From the NCBI RefSeq assembly GCF_001629735.1, contig NZ_CP015224.1:310001-374000 (forward strand): 64,000 nucleotides of DNA, read 5' to 3'. The stretch is from Lysinibacillus sphaericus (GTDB lineage: Bacteria > Bacillota > Bacilli > Bacillales_A > Planococcaceae). A program made the translations under genes and the position numbers. Positions 1 through 8,722 of this stretch are shown one piece after another. Under the pieces are notes generated by a model, which saw only the letters and a list, made by a program, of their open reading frames with translations, was not told the DNA's origin and made no database searches. The first letter of the stretch is position 1. Each line of letters opens with the position of its first letter.

Positions 1-717
1 AAAAAAGTAGATATTTCGCCACCAACAATTGACTTAATGAATATTTCTCAAAATGAAGGTCGAGAAAATATCCCTGAAGATGATTTGCTAGTTAAAGTAT
101 CCTTTAGATTAAAAATTGGTAATTTAATTGATTCGAATTTAATGCAATTATTACCGCTAAAATTTAGTCAAAACATCGTAAAATCTCTATTAGGAGAAAC
201 TGAGTCTATTGAAGAACCTGTGGCTGCAACGATAGCACCTGAGGCACCGCCAATTACAGCACCACCTGTTCAAACACAAGCGCCTGTTATGCCACCGCCT
301 GCACAGCCTGTTTATCAGCAGCCGGAAGCAACTATGCAACAACCTGTTTATCAGGAGCCACAGCAGTTTGCTCAACCAGCGAGAGCTGCACAGCCAGTGA
401 ATGTTCAACAAGCACAATTTGCTAGCTTCGATTCAAATGTAATCTCTCAATCTGAAGCTAGAAATTTAAATATGCTACTTGATATTCCATTGCAAGTTAC
501 TGTAGAGTTAGGACGTACGAAACGTTCTGTTAAAGAGATTTTAGAACTATCCAGTGGTTCGATTATTGAGTTAGATAAATTAGCAGGGGAGCCTGTTGAT
601 ATTTTAGTGAATAGTCGTTTAATCGCTAAAGGTGAAGTCGTTGTTATTGATGAAAACTTTGGTGTACGTATTACAGATGTTTTAAGTCAAGCAGAGCGTT
701 TAAATAATTTAAGATAG
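1..717 (+). CDS. fliY: Flagellar motor switch phosphatase FliY, 3' part
   Basis: The reading frame is open from base 1, so the gene starts outside the window; about 238 C-terminal residues are present. The first ~70 residues match the end of the CheC-like phosphatase domain ([20 protein letters not shown]). A proline/glutamine-rich linker follows (about bases 220-420). A FliN/SpoA domain comes last ([20 protein letters not shown] ... GVRITDV). In Bacilli, FliY sits in the switch C-ring and dephosphorylates CheY-P. It is 21 bases upstream of cheY. The linker is unusually rich in repeated P-Q-P and YQQP-like units. Identity is secure from the domain pair and its place before cheY and fliO. Confidence 0.93.
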   Translation, partial: KKVDISPPTIDLMNISQNEGRENIPEDDLLVKVSFRLKIGNLIDSNLMQLLPLKFSQNIVKSLLGETESIEEPVAATIAPEAPPITAPPVQTQAPVMPPPAQPVYQQPEATMQQPVYQEPQQFAQPARAAQPVNVQQAQFASFDSNVISQSEARNLNMLLDIPLQVTVELGRTKRSVKEILELSSGSIIELDKLAGEPVDILVNSRLIAKGEVVVIDENFGVRITDVLSQAERLNNLR

Positions 718-738
718 TTTCAATTGGAGGAGTTAACC

Positions 739-1101
739 ATGTCTAAAAGAATTTTGATTGTAGACGACGCTGCATTTATGCGTATGATGATCAAGGATAT
801 TTTGTCGAAAAATGGATTTGAGGTTGTTGGAGAGGCGGCAGATGGATTACAAGCTGTTGAAAAGTACAACGAATTGAAGCCAGATTTAGTAACAATGGAT
901 ATCACAATGCCAGAAATGGATGGTATTGCGGCTCTTAAAGCAATTAAGGGATCAGATCCAAGTGCAACTGTAATCATGTGTTCTGCAATGGGACAACAAG
1001 CAATGGTAATCGATGCAATTCAAGCTGGTGCGAAAGACTTTATTGTTAAGCCTTTCCAAGCAGACCGAGTAATTGAAGCGATCCAAAAAGCGCTAGGATG
1101 A
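739..1101 (+). CDS. cheY: Chemotaxis response regulator CheY
   Basis: A single receiver domain of 120 residues that carries the phosphoryl signal from CheA to the flagellar switch. The acidic pair is in ILIVDDAAFMR, the phospho-acceptor Asp is in LVTMDITMPEMDG, and the conserved Lys is in DFIVKPFQ. The ATG at 739 is chosen over an upstream in-frame start because a strong GGAGG site (726-730) precedes it at normal spacing. No output domain is attached. It lies between fliY and fliO, as in the B. subtilis fla/che operon. Confidence 0.95.
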   Translation: MSKRILIVDDAAFMRMMIKDILSKNGFEVVGEAADGLQAVEKYNELKPDLVTMDITMPEMDGIAALKAIKGSDPSATVIMCSAMGQQAMVIDAIQAGAKDFIVKPFQADRVIEAIQKALG

Positions 1102-1105
1102 TTGC

Positions 1106-1786
1106 ATGAAAATGTTAAAATCATTTCGTTTAACGATGATTTTTGCATTTCTTGTATCCTTCCTGTTTTTGTACCCGACACCAACTTCTGTTTATGCAGA
1201 CTCTGATACGAATAGTGTGACAGATTGCATTAAAGACCCAGAAGCTTGTTATGGAGATACGACTGATCCAGCTGCTAAACAAGAACCGAGTGTATCAGCA
1301 GCTGGAGATATATCTGCATGGGAATACATAAAAATGGTTTTAGCGCTTATTTTTGTTGTAGCTTTGTTTTATGGTTTAATGAAGTTTTTAAATAAACGTA
1401 ATTTAAACTTTCAACGTAATCAAATGATACAAAATTTAGGCGGTTTATCGTTAGGTGCGCAAAAATCAGTACAGCTTTTACAAGTAGGTAAAACCATGTA
1501 TTTAGTGGGGGTCGGTGAAGACGTTCAGCTATTACGTGAAATTACTGATCCTGAAGAAATAGAAGCACTGTTAGCACTATATAACGAAAGGCAAGAACTT
1601 GCAGCAACATCACCTTATATTGCAGAAGTATTTTCTAAGTTTAAGAAAAAAGATAGAGAGAATTTGCAAAATGAACAAAAGCAAGAGACATTTGGCAAGC
1701 TCTTTGAAAAAAAGATATCCGAAATTAAACAGGAGCGCAGTGAAGAGATTGAGAGATGGAAGCAAAAGGAGAAGGATGATAAATGA
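1106..1786 (+). CDS. fliO: Flagellar biosynthesis protein FliO (FliZ)
   Basis: A 226-residue accessory membrane protein of the flagellar export gate, thought to help FliP assemble. A signal-peptide-like segment lies at residues ~9-32 (FAFLVSFLFLYPTPTSVYA), then an extracytoplasmic stretch with two Cys. One strong transmembrane helix follows at ~72-90, then the cytoplasmic FliO domain (LSLGAQKSVQLLQVGKTMYL VGV). The last ~50 residues are highly charged and probably coiled. It starts 4 bases after cheY and its TGA overlaps the fliP ATG (ATGA, 1783-1786), so translation is probably coupled. FliO sequences are weakly conserved, so context matters for the call. Confidence 0.88.
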   Translation: MKMLKSFRLTMIFAFLVSFLFLYPTPTSVYADSDTNSVTDCIKDPEACYGDTTDPAAKQEPSVSAAGDISAWEYIKMVLALIFVVALFYGLMKFLNKRNLNFQRNQMIQNLGGLSLGAQKSVQLLQVGKTMYLVGVGEDVQLLREITDPEEIEALLALYNERQELAATSPYIAEVFSKFKKKDRENLQNEQKQETFGKLFEKKISEIKQERSEEIERWKQKEKDDK

Positions 1787-2448
1787 ATGATTTAATCAAT
1801 ATTTTTTCCAATAGCGATCCAACCAACGTCTCAACATCTGTTAAGCTCTTACTACTACTAACTGTTTTATCACTGGCACCAAGTATTTTAATTTTAATGA
1901 CATCCTTTGCTCGTATTGTCATCGTTTTATCCTTTGTGCGTACGGCACTGGCTACACAACAAATGCCACCTAATCAGGTGATTGTTGGTTTAGCCTTATT
2001 TTTAACGTTCTTCATTATGGCGCCAACCTTTCAAGAGGTCAATAAAGAGGCTTTGCAACCACTATTTTCTGAAGAAATTGGTTTAGAGGAAGCTTATGAT
2101 CGGGCAAGCTTGCCATTTAAAGAATTTATGAGTAAGCATACTAGACAAAAGGATCTAGACTTGTTTTTATCGTACAATCAAGCAGAAAAACCAGCATCAG
2201 TGGAAGAAATCCCACTGACAATGCTTGTGCCAGCATTTGCTTTAAGTGAAATTAAAACAGCATTTCAAATAGGTTTTATGATTTTTATTCCATTCCTAGT
2301 GATCGATATGATTGTTGCGAGTACATTAATGTCGATGGGGATGATGATGTTACCGCCAGTAATGATTTCATTGCCGTTCAAAATCTTATTGTTTGTTCTG
2401 GTCGATGGCTGGTATCTCGTCATGAAATCGCTACTACAAAGTTTTTAG
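1783..2448 (+). CDS. fliP: Flagellar export gate protein FliP
   Basis: A 221-residue core membrane subunit of the type III flagellar export gate (FliP5-FliQ4-FliR1 in known structures). An N-terminal hydrophobic segment is followed by the highly conserved stretch TSFARIVIVLSFVRTALATQ. The second signature FLVIDMIVASTLMSMGMMM lies near residue 175, and the C-terminal helix ends in LVDGWYLVMKSL. Length is typical for Bacilli. The start overlaps the fliO stop by four bases, and fliQ follows after 13 bases with an AGGGGATG-type ribosome site. Confidence 0.96.
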   Translation: MNDLINIFSNSDPTNVSTSVKLLLLLTVLSLAPSILILMTSFARIVIVLSFVRTALATQQMPPNQVIVGLALFLTFFIMAPTFQEVNKEALQPLFSEEIGLEEAYDRASLPFKEFMSKHTRQKDLDLFLSYNQAEKPASVEEIPLTMLVPAFALSEIKTAFQIGFMIFIPFLVIDMIVASTLMSMGMMMLPPVMISLPFKILLFVLVDGWYLVMKSLLQSF

Positions 2449-2461
2449 GGGATGATACAGT

Positions 2462-2731
2462 ATGACAGGTGAATTGGTTATTTCCGTTGCAGAACGTGCC
2501 ATTATGATTATCCTTCTAACAAGCGGTCCATTACTATTAGTAGCTTTAATCACTGGTTTGGCTGTAAGTATTTTTCAAGCTACGACTTCGATTCAAGAGC
2601 AAACATTAGCTTTTGTACCGAAAATTGTCGCCGTCTTAGTGGCCATCGTGTTCTTTGGCCCATGGATGCTATCTCAAGTTACTAGCTATGCGAGAGACAT
2701 TTTTGAGAATTTAACACGTTATATAGGGTGA
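2462..2731 (+). CDS. fliQ: Flagellar export gate protein FliQ
   Basis: An 89-residue protein with two transmembrane helices (about 15-40 and 53-75). It carries the family pattern GPLLLVALITGLAVSIFQATT and the middle stretch IQEQTLAFVPKI. It packs around FliP/FliR in the export gate. Size and position between fliP and fliR are standard. It is separated by 13 and 4 bases from its neighbours, so it is clearly in the same transcript. Confidence 0.96.
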   Translation: MTGELVISVAERAIMIILLTSGPLLLVALITGLAVSIFQATTSIQEQTLAFVPKIVAVLVAIVFFGPWMLSQVTSYARDIFENLTRYIG

Positions 2732-2735
2732 GTCC

Positions 2736-3509
2736 ATGAATGAATTAATTCCGCATTTAACGGTTTTCTTATTGGTGCTTGTGCGTGTTTCAGCATTTTT
2801 TGTTACGGTTCCTTTTTTTTCCTATAGAACCATACCACCACAAGTCAAAATTACTCTCGCATTGGTTTTAGCTTGGATGATGTATTACACAATTGATGTT
2901 GAGCCATTTGCATTCAATGATGATTACATATTATTAGTGATGAAAGAAGCACTTGTTGGCCTGTTACTCGGTCTAGTAGGTTATATTATTATGTCTGCCA
3001 TTCAAATTGCAGGGAGCTTTATTGATTTTCAAATGGGTTTTGCCATTGCCAATATTATTGATCCGCAAACAGGTGCTCAAAGTCCATTAATAGGACAGTT
3101 CTTTAATATGCTAGCATTCCTTTTATTATTAGCCATTAATGGCCATCATATGATTCTTGATGGAATTTACTATAGTTATCAATTTTTACCTATGGATCAA
3201 TTCCCTAGTTTTACAAATGATAGCTTTCCGCAATTTATCATCACAACATTTACAGCCGTTTTTGCCATTGCATTTCAGATGGCTGCACCTGTTGTGGCTA
3301 CCCTATTTTTAGTCGATTTAGCTTTAGGAATAACTGCGAAAACAGTACCACAATTAAATATATTTGTTGTTGGTTTTCCTATTAAAATAGGGGTTAGTTT
3401 TTTAGTGTTATTTACAATGATGGCTGTAATGATTCAAGTTATTCAAAAGTTAATCACTATTATGATTTACGGCATGCGTGATTTAATGGCCATTTTAGGT
3501 GGTGGATAA
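2736..3509 (+). CDS. fliR: Flagellar export gate protein FliR
   Basis: A 257-residue polytopic membrane protein completing the FliPQR export gate. The N-terminal helix (LTVFLLVLVRVSAFFVTVPFF) and the conserved GFAIANIIDPQTGAQSPLIGQ segment identify the family. Six or so hydrophobic segments are visible, ending in a C-terminal helix around residues 215-240. It starts 4 bases after fliQ with GGGTGAG as ribosome site, and its stop is one base before the flhB ATG. Confidence 0.96.
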   Translation: MNELIPHLTVFLLVLVRVSAFFVTVPFFSYRTIPPQVKITLALVLAWMMYYTIDVEPFAFNDDYILLVMKEALVGLLLGLVGYIIMSAIQIAGSFIDFQMGFAIANIIDPQTGAQSPLIGQFFNMLAFLLLLAINGHHMILDGIYYSYQFLPMDQFPSFTNDSFPQFIITTFTAVFAIAFQMAAPVVATLFLVDLALGITAKTVPQLNIFVVGFPIKIGVSFLVLFTMMAVMIQVIQKLITIMIYGMRDLMAILGGG

Positions 3510-3510
3510 C

Positions 3511-4599
3511 ATGAAACTACTACTCAATTTAGATATCCAGTTTTTTTCAGGAGAAAAAACTGAAAAGGCGACGCCAAAGAAACGCCAAGATGCTCGAAAA
3601 AAGGGACAAGTTGTTAAGAGTCAAGATGTAACAAGTGCCATCGTCATGCTGATGGTCTTTATCTTCTTATTTTTCTTTGCAGGTTCTTTACGGGATGAGC
3701 TATTAGCGTTTTTTAGACAAACCTTTATCCATAACATACGCATCGAAACACTGACTATTGACAGTGTGATGCACTTATTTATAGACACATTAATTCAAAT
3801 GGCTTTCATTATTGTACCGATTATGGCAATAGCTGTTGTTGGAGCACTTGCAGGTAACTTTTTGCAATTTGGCTTTTTATTTACTTTGGAGCCAATGAAA
3901 TTTGATCTGAAAAAGATGGACCCTATAAAAGGGTTGAAAAGAATATTTTCGGTAAAGGCAATCGTAGAGTTGCTGAAATCTGTATTAAAGATTGGCTTTA
4001 TCGGTAGTGTAACGACAATTATTATCTGGACAAACCTGCCAGAGGTTTTAGCTTTATCCTTTAAAAGTCCATGGATAACGCTCATTACAGTCGGAAAACT
4101 TGTCGGCATTATGGGCATAGCGGCATCATTAGTTTTACTTTGTGTATCCATTTTGGATTGGCTGTATCAAAAATTTGATTATGAAAAAAATCTTAAAATG
4201 TCTAAGCAAGATATTAAAGATGAATATAAAAATAGTGAGGGTGACCCGCTGATTAAATCGAAAATCAAACAACGTCAGCGCGAAATGGCGATGCGTCGGA
4301 TGATGTCAGAGATTCCAAGTGCAGATGTGGTTATTACTAACCCTACTCACTATGCGATTGCCCTCAAATATGACGAGGAAAGCATGGATGCACCTCGGGT
4401 AATTGCAAAGGGTACAGACTTTATCGCTCAAAAAATAAAGCTGATTGCCAAAGAGCATGACGTCATTATGGTGGAAAATCGGCCTTTAGCTCGCGCCATG
4501 TATGATCAAGTTGAAATTGGTGATCCCGTACCAGAAGAATTTTTCAAGGCAGTAGCAGAAATACTCGCTTATGTTTACCGTATTAAACGTAAAATTTAA
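3511..4599 (+). CDS. flhB: Flagellar export switch protein FlhB
   Basis: A 362-residue export-apparatus protein that sets substrate specificity. It begins LLLNLDIQFFSGEKTEKATPKK, with the family's N-terminal EKTEKATPKKRQDARKKGQV motif. Four transmembrane helices fill about residues 40-220. The cytoplasmic domain carries the self-cleavage motif NPTH (VVITNPTHYAIALKY). The ATG at 3511 is chosen because AGGTGG (3497-3502) sits 8 bases upstream; GTG codons at 3499 and 3502 lie inside that site. It follows the fliR stop by one base. Confidence 0.95.
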   Translation: MKLLLNLDIQFFSGEKTEKATPKKRQDARKKGQVVKSQDVTSAIVMLMVFIFLFFFAGSLRDELLAFFRQTFIHNIRIETLTIDSVMHLFIDTLIQMAFIIVPIMAIAVVGALAGNFLQFGFLFTLEPMKFDLKKMDPIKGLKRIFSVKAIVELLKSVLKIGFIGSVTTIIIWTNLPEVLALSFKSPWITLITVGKLVGIMGIAASLVLLCVSILDWLYQKFDYEKNLKMSKQDIKDEYKNSEGDPLIKSKIKQRQREMAMRRMMSEIPSADVVITNPTHYAIALKYDEESMDAPRVIAKGTDFIAQKIKLIAKEHDVIMVENRPLARAMYDQVEIGDPVPEEFFKAVAEILAYVYRIKRKI

Positions 4600-4623
4600 A
4601 GCTTTTTAGTAGGAGGGACACAA

Positions 4624-6654
4624 ATGAAAGTTCGCGATATTGGGGTTTTAGGTGCGGTTATTTTAATCGTTGCGATGCTCATCATCCCTCTTCCTCCGTG
4701 GATGTTAAGTTTCTTAATTGTCATTAATATTACATTAGGATTAATTGTACTGCTAACAGCAATGAGTATGAAGGAAGCATTAGACTTCTCTATTTTTCCT
4801 TCGGTTATTTTACTTTTAACCTTATTCCGATTAGGACTGAGTGTTTCCACAACCCGTGCGATCTTAGCAAATGGGGACGCGGGATCTGTCGTAGAAACAT
4901 TTGGTGATTTCGTAGTCGGGGGAAATATTCTCGTAGGTTTAGTTGTCTTTTTAATTCTAGTATTAATTCAGTTTATTGTGATTACAAAGGGTGCAGAGCG
5001 GGTAGCTGAAGTAGCAGCTCGTTTCACACTCGATGCAATGCCAGGTAAACAAATGAGTATTGATGCTGACTTAAATGCAGGAATAATTTCCGAAAAGGAA
5101 GCACGCGAACGACGTGAAAAAGTAGCGGGCGAAGCGGACTTCTACGGAGCGATGGATGGTGCCACAAAATTCGTAAAAGGGGATGCCATTGCCTCGATGG
5201 TCATGGTTATTATCAACTTATTATTCGGAATCATCATCGGAGTTGTCCAAATGGGACTCCCATTTGCAGAAGCTGCAACTCATTTTTCTAAGCTAACCGT
5301 TGGGGACGGTATTGTTTCCCAAATTCCTGCCTTGCTTATTTCAACAGCAACAGGGATTGTGGTAACTCGCGCCTCTTCTAAAGGAAGTCTTGGTCAGGAT
5401 ATAACAGGACAATTATTTGCTCAAGCAAAGTTACTCTATGTAGCTGGAGGTACCATAGTATTACTAGGATTATTTACACCAATTCCTAACTGGGTAACAC
5501 TCCCAATAGGTCTATCCCTCATTGCTGGAGCTTATATGATGGAACGTAAGAAACCAGAGGATGAAGAGGAATTACTTGAAATTGAAGAAGAAGTGGCAAC
5601 AGACGGCATGAAGAGCCCTGAAAATGTTGTGAATTTATTAAATGTGGACCCAATCGAATTTGAATTTGGTTATGGATTAATTCCATTAGTAGATGCTGCT
5701 CAAGGCGGGGATTTATTAGATCGTGTCATTATGATCCGTCGTCAGTTAGCACTAGAATTAGGGATTGTCATCCCGGTTGTTCGTATTCGAGATAATATTC
5801 AGCTTCAACCAAATGAATATCGAATAAAAATTAAAGGAAACGAAATGGCACGAGGTGAGCTTTTACTGGATCATTATTTAGCTATGAGCCCAGGTGATGA
5901 TGATTCTATTGAAGGTATTGATACAGTAGAGCCATCATTTGGATTGCCAGCTAAGTGGATTACAGAGCAAGTGAAGGAAGATGCTGAAATTTATGGCTAC
6001 ACGGTTGTGGACCCACCAAGTGTGGTATCCACGCATTTAACCGAAATAATTCGTGCGAATGCTCACGAATTATTAGGTCGTCAAGAGACGAAGCAGTTAA
6101 TAGATCACTTACGAGAAACTCATCCTATTTTAGTAGAAGAGCTAACACCGACACCTTTATCGACTGGAGAAATCCAAAAAGTACTTGGTAAACTACTGCG
6201 AGAAAATGTTTCTGTTCGGAACTTACCAATTATTTTTGAAACTCTAGCAGACTATGCAAAGGTAACTAGTGATACAGATATCTTAACCGAGTATGTTCGT
6301 CAATCATTGGCCCGTCAAATTACATCTCAGTATGTGGGAGATAGTTCAGCATTAAAAGTTATTACAGTTTCAGGTAAAGTAGAAAAAATGATTGCTGATA
6401 GTATTCAGCAAACAGATCACGGAAATTATTTAGCAATGGATCCTCAAGATTCCCAAACGGTCCTAGAGACAATTGCAGCAGAAATAGAGCGTGTGTCCTT
6501 TATGGAACAATCGGCTATTATTTTATGTTCTCCCGCAGTGCGTATGTATTTACGACAGCTAACGGAGCGTTATTTCCCGCAAATTCCAGTTCTTTCTTAT
6601 AATGAGTTGGATGCTTCTATTGAAATTCAAAGTGTTGGAGTGGTGAATGTTTAA
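4624..6654 (+). CDS. flhA: Flagellar export protein FlhA
   Basis: The 676-residue largest membrane component of the flagellar type III export gate; in known systems it uses the proton gradient and docks chaperone-substrate pairs. About eight transmembrane helices occupy residues 5-310. The FHIPEP-family signature RFTLDAMPGKQMSIDADLNAG lies near residue 140, and the soluble C-terminal domain runs from about 335 to the end. A good GGAGGG ribosome site precedes the ATG. Its TAA overlaps the flhF ATG by one base. Confidence 0.97.
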   Translation: MKVRDIGVLGAVILIVAMLIIPLPPWMLSFLIVINITLGLIVLLTAMSMKEALDFSIFPSVILLLTLFRLGLSVSTTRAILANGDAGSVVETFGDFVVGGNILVGLVVFLILVLIQFIVITKGAERVAEVAARFTLDAMPGKQMSIDADLNAGIISEKEARERREKVAGEADFYGAMDGATKFVKGDAIASMVMVIINLLFGIIIGVVQMGLPFAEAATHFSKLTVGDGIVSQIPALLISTATGIVVTRASSKGSLGQDITGQLFAQAKLLYVAGGTIVLLGLFTPIPNWVTLPIGLSLIAGAYMMERKKPEDEEELLEIEEEVATDGMKSPENVVNLLNVDPIEFEFGYGLIPLVDAAQGGDLLDRVIMIRRQLALELGIVIPVVRIRDNIQLQPNEYRIKIKGNEMARGELLLDHYLAMSPGDDDSIEGIDTVEPSFGLPAKWITEQVKEDAEIYGYTVVDPPSVVSTHLTEIIRANAHELLGRQETKQLIDHLRETHPILVEELTPTPLSTGEIQKVLGKLLRENVSVRNLPIIFETLADYAKVTSDTDILTEYVRQSLARQITSQYVGDSSALKVITVSGKVEKMIADSIQQTDHGNYLAMDPQDSQTVLETIAAEIERVSFMEQSAIILCSPAVRMYLRQLTERYFPQIPVLSYNELDASIEIQSVGVVNV

Positions 6655-7850
6655 TGAAAATGAAAAAATATTATGCATCTTCCATACCAGAGGCTATGAA
6701 GCAAGTACGTGCAGAACTTGGTGAGGACGCTGTCATTTTGAATTCTAAAGTTGTCATCACGAAGAAATTTTTCGGTATGATTAAACAAAAAAGTTTCGAA
6801 GTAGTTGCAGGAGTGGATGGGATGGAGCCAAGTCAAGTGGCTCCAGCACCAACGCCTGTAGCACTACCTATCGCAACTAAGGAAAATGTGAGACTACAAG
6901 ATATTACAAATGCGATTCAAGCAAAAATTCATCAAGATCAACCATCGCCAAATGTAGTTAAAAACGAGGACACTGGCATTTCAGAAGAATTGAGGAAGGA
7001 AATTGCAGATTTAAAATCTTTAATGCAATCGATGCATAAAAAGACTACCCAAGCTCAATATCCCGATGAACTCTTACCCTTCATTGAATACTTAAGACAG
7101 CAAGAGCTAAATGAAGAGCTCATCACAACGATAGGTGATGAGCTTTTTATGCATTTCAAAGAAGCGTCAGAAATAAATTTCTCACAATGTAAAATGGTAA
7201 CGAAAAATCTACTACGTAAGAGATTAGAAGATCTGCCTATTGGAGGATTGTCCTATGAAAGAAAATATATCAACGTATTAGGTCCTACAGGCGTGGGTAA
7301 AACAACGACAATCGCCAAAATGGCAGCTAGAGCAGTTTTAGAAAAGAAGAAGAAAATTGGATTTATTACGACAGATACGTATCGAATCGCAGCAATAGAA
7401 CAGCTAAAAACCTATGCTGGCCTTTTACAGGCACCCGTTGAAATTGCTTACAATGCAACAGATTTCGAACAAGCTATTCAAAGGTTATCACATTTAGACT
7501 TAGTGTTTATTGATACAGCTGGTCGAAATTATAAAGAGATCAAGTATGTGGATGATCTTCAACGTCTTATAAAATTTGATGATCAAGCAGAATCCTTTTT
7601 AGTACTGGCGATGACCACGAAAGAAAAGGATATGGCGAACATTATCGACCAATTTAATCAGCTGCCAATTGAAAAATTTATATTCACAAAAATTGATGAA
7701 ACAAATTCTATTGGCACAATGCTCAATTTAATGATTAAATATAATAAAGGACTTGCTTACTATACGAATGGTCAAGAAGTACCAGAAGATATTGAAGAAG
7801 CTGATTTAGAAGCAGTACTTAATTTGTTTTTTCAAGGTGAAGAGAAATGA
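6654..7850 (+). CDS. flhF: SRP-family GTPase FlhF (flagellar placement)
   Basis: A 398-residue GTPase of the SRP/FtsY family that sets flagellar number and position together with FlhG. An N-terminal B domain opens with MKKYYASSIPEAM, followed by a variable Pro-rich linker. The NG domain holds GPTGVGKTTTIAK near residue 210, the DTAGRNYKE motif near 287 and TKIDE near 347. It overlaps flhA by one base and flhG by four (ATGA, 7847-7850), so stoichiometry is probably set by translational coupling. Length is close to the B. subtilis protein. Confidence 0.95.
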   Translation: MKMKKYYASSIPEAMKQVRAELGEDAVILNSKVVITKKFFGMIKQKSFEVVAGVDGMEPSQVAPAPTPVALPIATKENVRLQDITNAIQAKIHQDQPSPNVVKNEDTGISEELRKEIADLKSLMQSMHKKTTQAQYPDELLPFIEYLRQQELNEELITTIGDELFMHFKEASEINFSQCKMVTKNLLRKRLEDLPIGGLSYERKYINVLGPTGVGKTTTIAKMAARAVLEKKKKIGFITTDTYRIAAIEQLKTYAGLLQAPVEIAYNATDFEQAIQRLSHLDLVFIDTAGRNYKEIKYVDDLQRLIKFDDQAESFLVLAMTTKEKDMANIIDQFNQLPIEKFIFTKIDETNSIGTMLNLMIKYNKGLAYYTNGQEVPEDIEEADLEAVLNLFFQGEEK

Positions 7851-8722
7851 GAGACCAAGCTGAAACATTACGCTTGAAAATGATGAAGCAGCAAGGCGAT
7901 TTAGGTCGAGCAATTGCAGTTGTCAGTGGCAAAGGTGGGGTTGGTAAAAGTAACTTCACGATGAATTTTGCCTTGTCTTTGGCCCAAAAGGGGAAAAAAG
8001 TTGTCATTGTAGATATGGATATTGGGATGGGAAATATCAATATTTTAATTGGGAAAAGTGCTTCCAATAGTTTGAAAGATTTCTTAGAAGGAAATAAGCT
8101 ACTAGAAGAGGTAATATTTGAAGGACCCCATGGTTTAAGATATATATCAGGTGGGTCGGGCATGACAAATATTTTTAATTGGTCCGAAATGATGTTTGAG
8201 CAGCTTATTCAAGCATTTGAACAACTTCAGAAAAACTATGATTATATTTTATTTGATATGGGGGCAGGTGCCACAAATTGGTCGCTAGATTTACTCACAT
8301 CAATAGACGAAATTATTGTAATTTCAACGGCAGAGCCGACCGCAATTACGGACGCTTATTCTATGATGAAATATATTCATATGCGAGATGCTGATAAGCA
8401 GTTTTTTGTCCTCTGTAACCGTGCATTTAGTAAAGAAGAAGGCATCGAAACAAACGAACGTTTAAAGTTAGCCATGAAACGTTTTTTAGACAAAGAAGTC
8501 ACGATTCTCGGTTCATTACCCGAAGATTCGATTGTGCGGAAGGCTGTGCGTGAGCAAGTCCCATTTTCACTTGCTTATCCAGACGCACTGATTTCTAAGA
8601 CATTACAACTCATAGTGATTCGTTTTATGGAGCACCGTGTGGAGGAAATACATGCACATGATCAGACAGCGAAGAAATTTTTAACGAAACTAAGAAGTAT
8701 TTTTTCGAAAGGGCGTGATTAA
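7847..8722 (+). CDS. flhG: MinD-like ATPase FlhG (YlxH)
   Basis: A 291-residue MinD/ParA-type ATPase that partners FlhF in limiting flagellar number. The deviant Walker A motif GKGGVGKSNF lies near residue 28, preceded by an N-terminal helix (QAETLRLKMMKQ) that in family members stimulates FlhF. Switch motifs VDMDIGMGN and FDMGAG are visible. A short basic C-terminal tail could act as a membrane-targeting helix. The ATG lies inside the flhF stop region. No truncation is evident. Confidence 0.94.
   Translation: MRDQAETLRLKMMKQQGDLGRAIAVVSGKGGVGKSNFTMNFALSLAQKGKKVVIVDMDIGMGNINILIGKSASNSLKDFLEGNKLLEEVIFEGPHGLRYISGGSGMTNIFNWSEMMFEQLIQAFEQLQKNYDYILFDMGAGATNWSLDLLTSIDEIIVISTAEPTAITDAYSMMKYIHMRDADKQFFVLCNRAFSKEEGIETNERLKLAMKRFLDKEVTILGSLPEDSIVRKAVREQVPFSLAYPDALISKTLQLIVIRFMEHRVEEIHAHDQTAKKFLTKLRSIFSKGRD

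Noticed and set aside
190..417. Reverse-strand frame over the fliY linker (Arg/Leu/Cys-rich)
   Set aside because: It is the antisense of a proline/glutamine-rich coding repeat, has no ribosome site and an unnatural composition.
1599..1790. 63-residue + frame inside fliO
   Set aside because: Overlaps a recognised gene in another frame; Lys/Arg-rich shadow of an acidic coding region.
3795..4151. 118-residue reverse frame inside flhB
   Set aside because: Antisense shadow of a transmembrane-rich gene with clear FlhB identity; no start signal.
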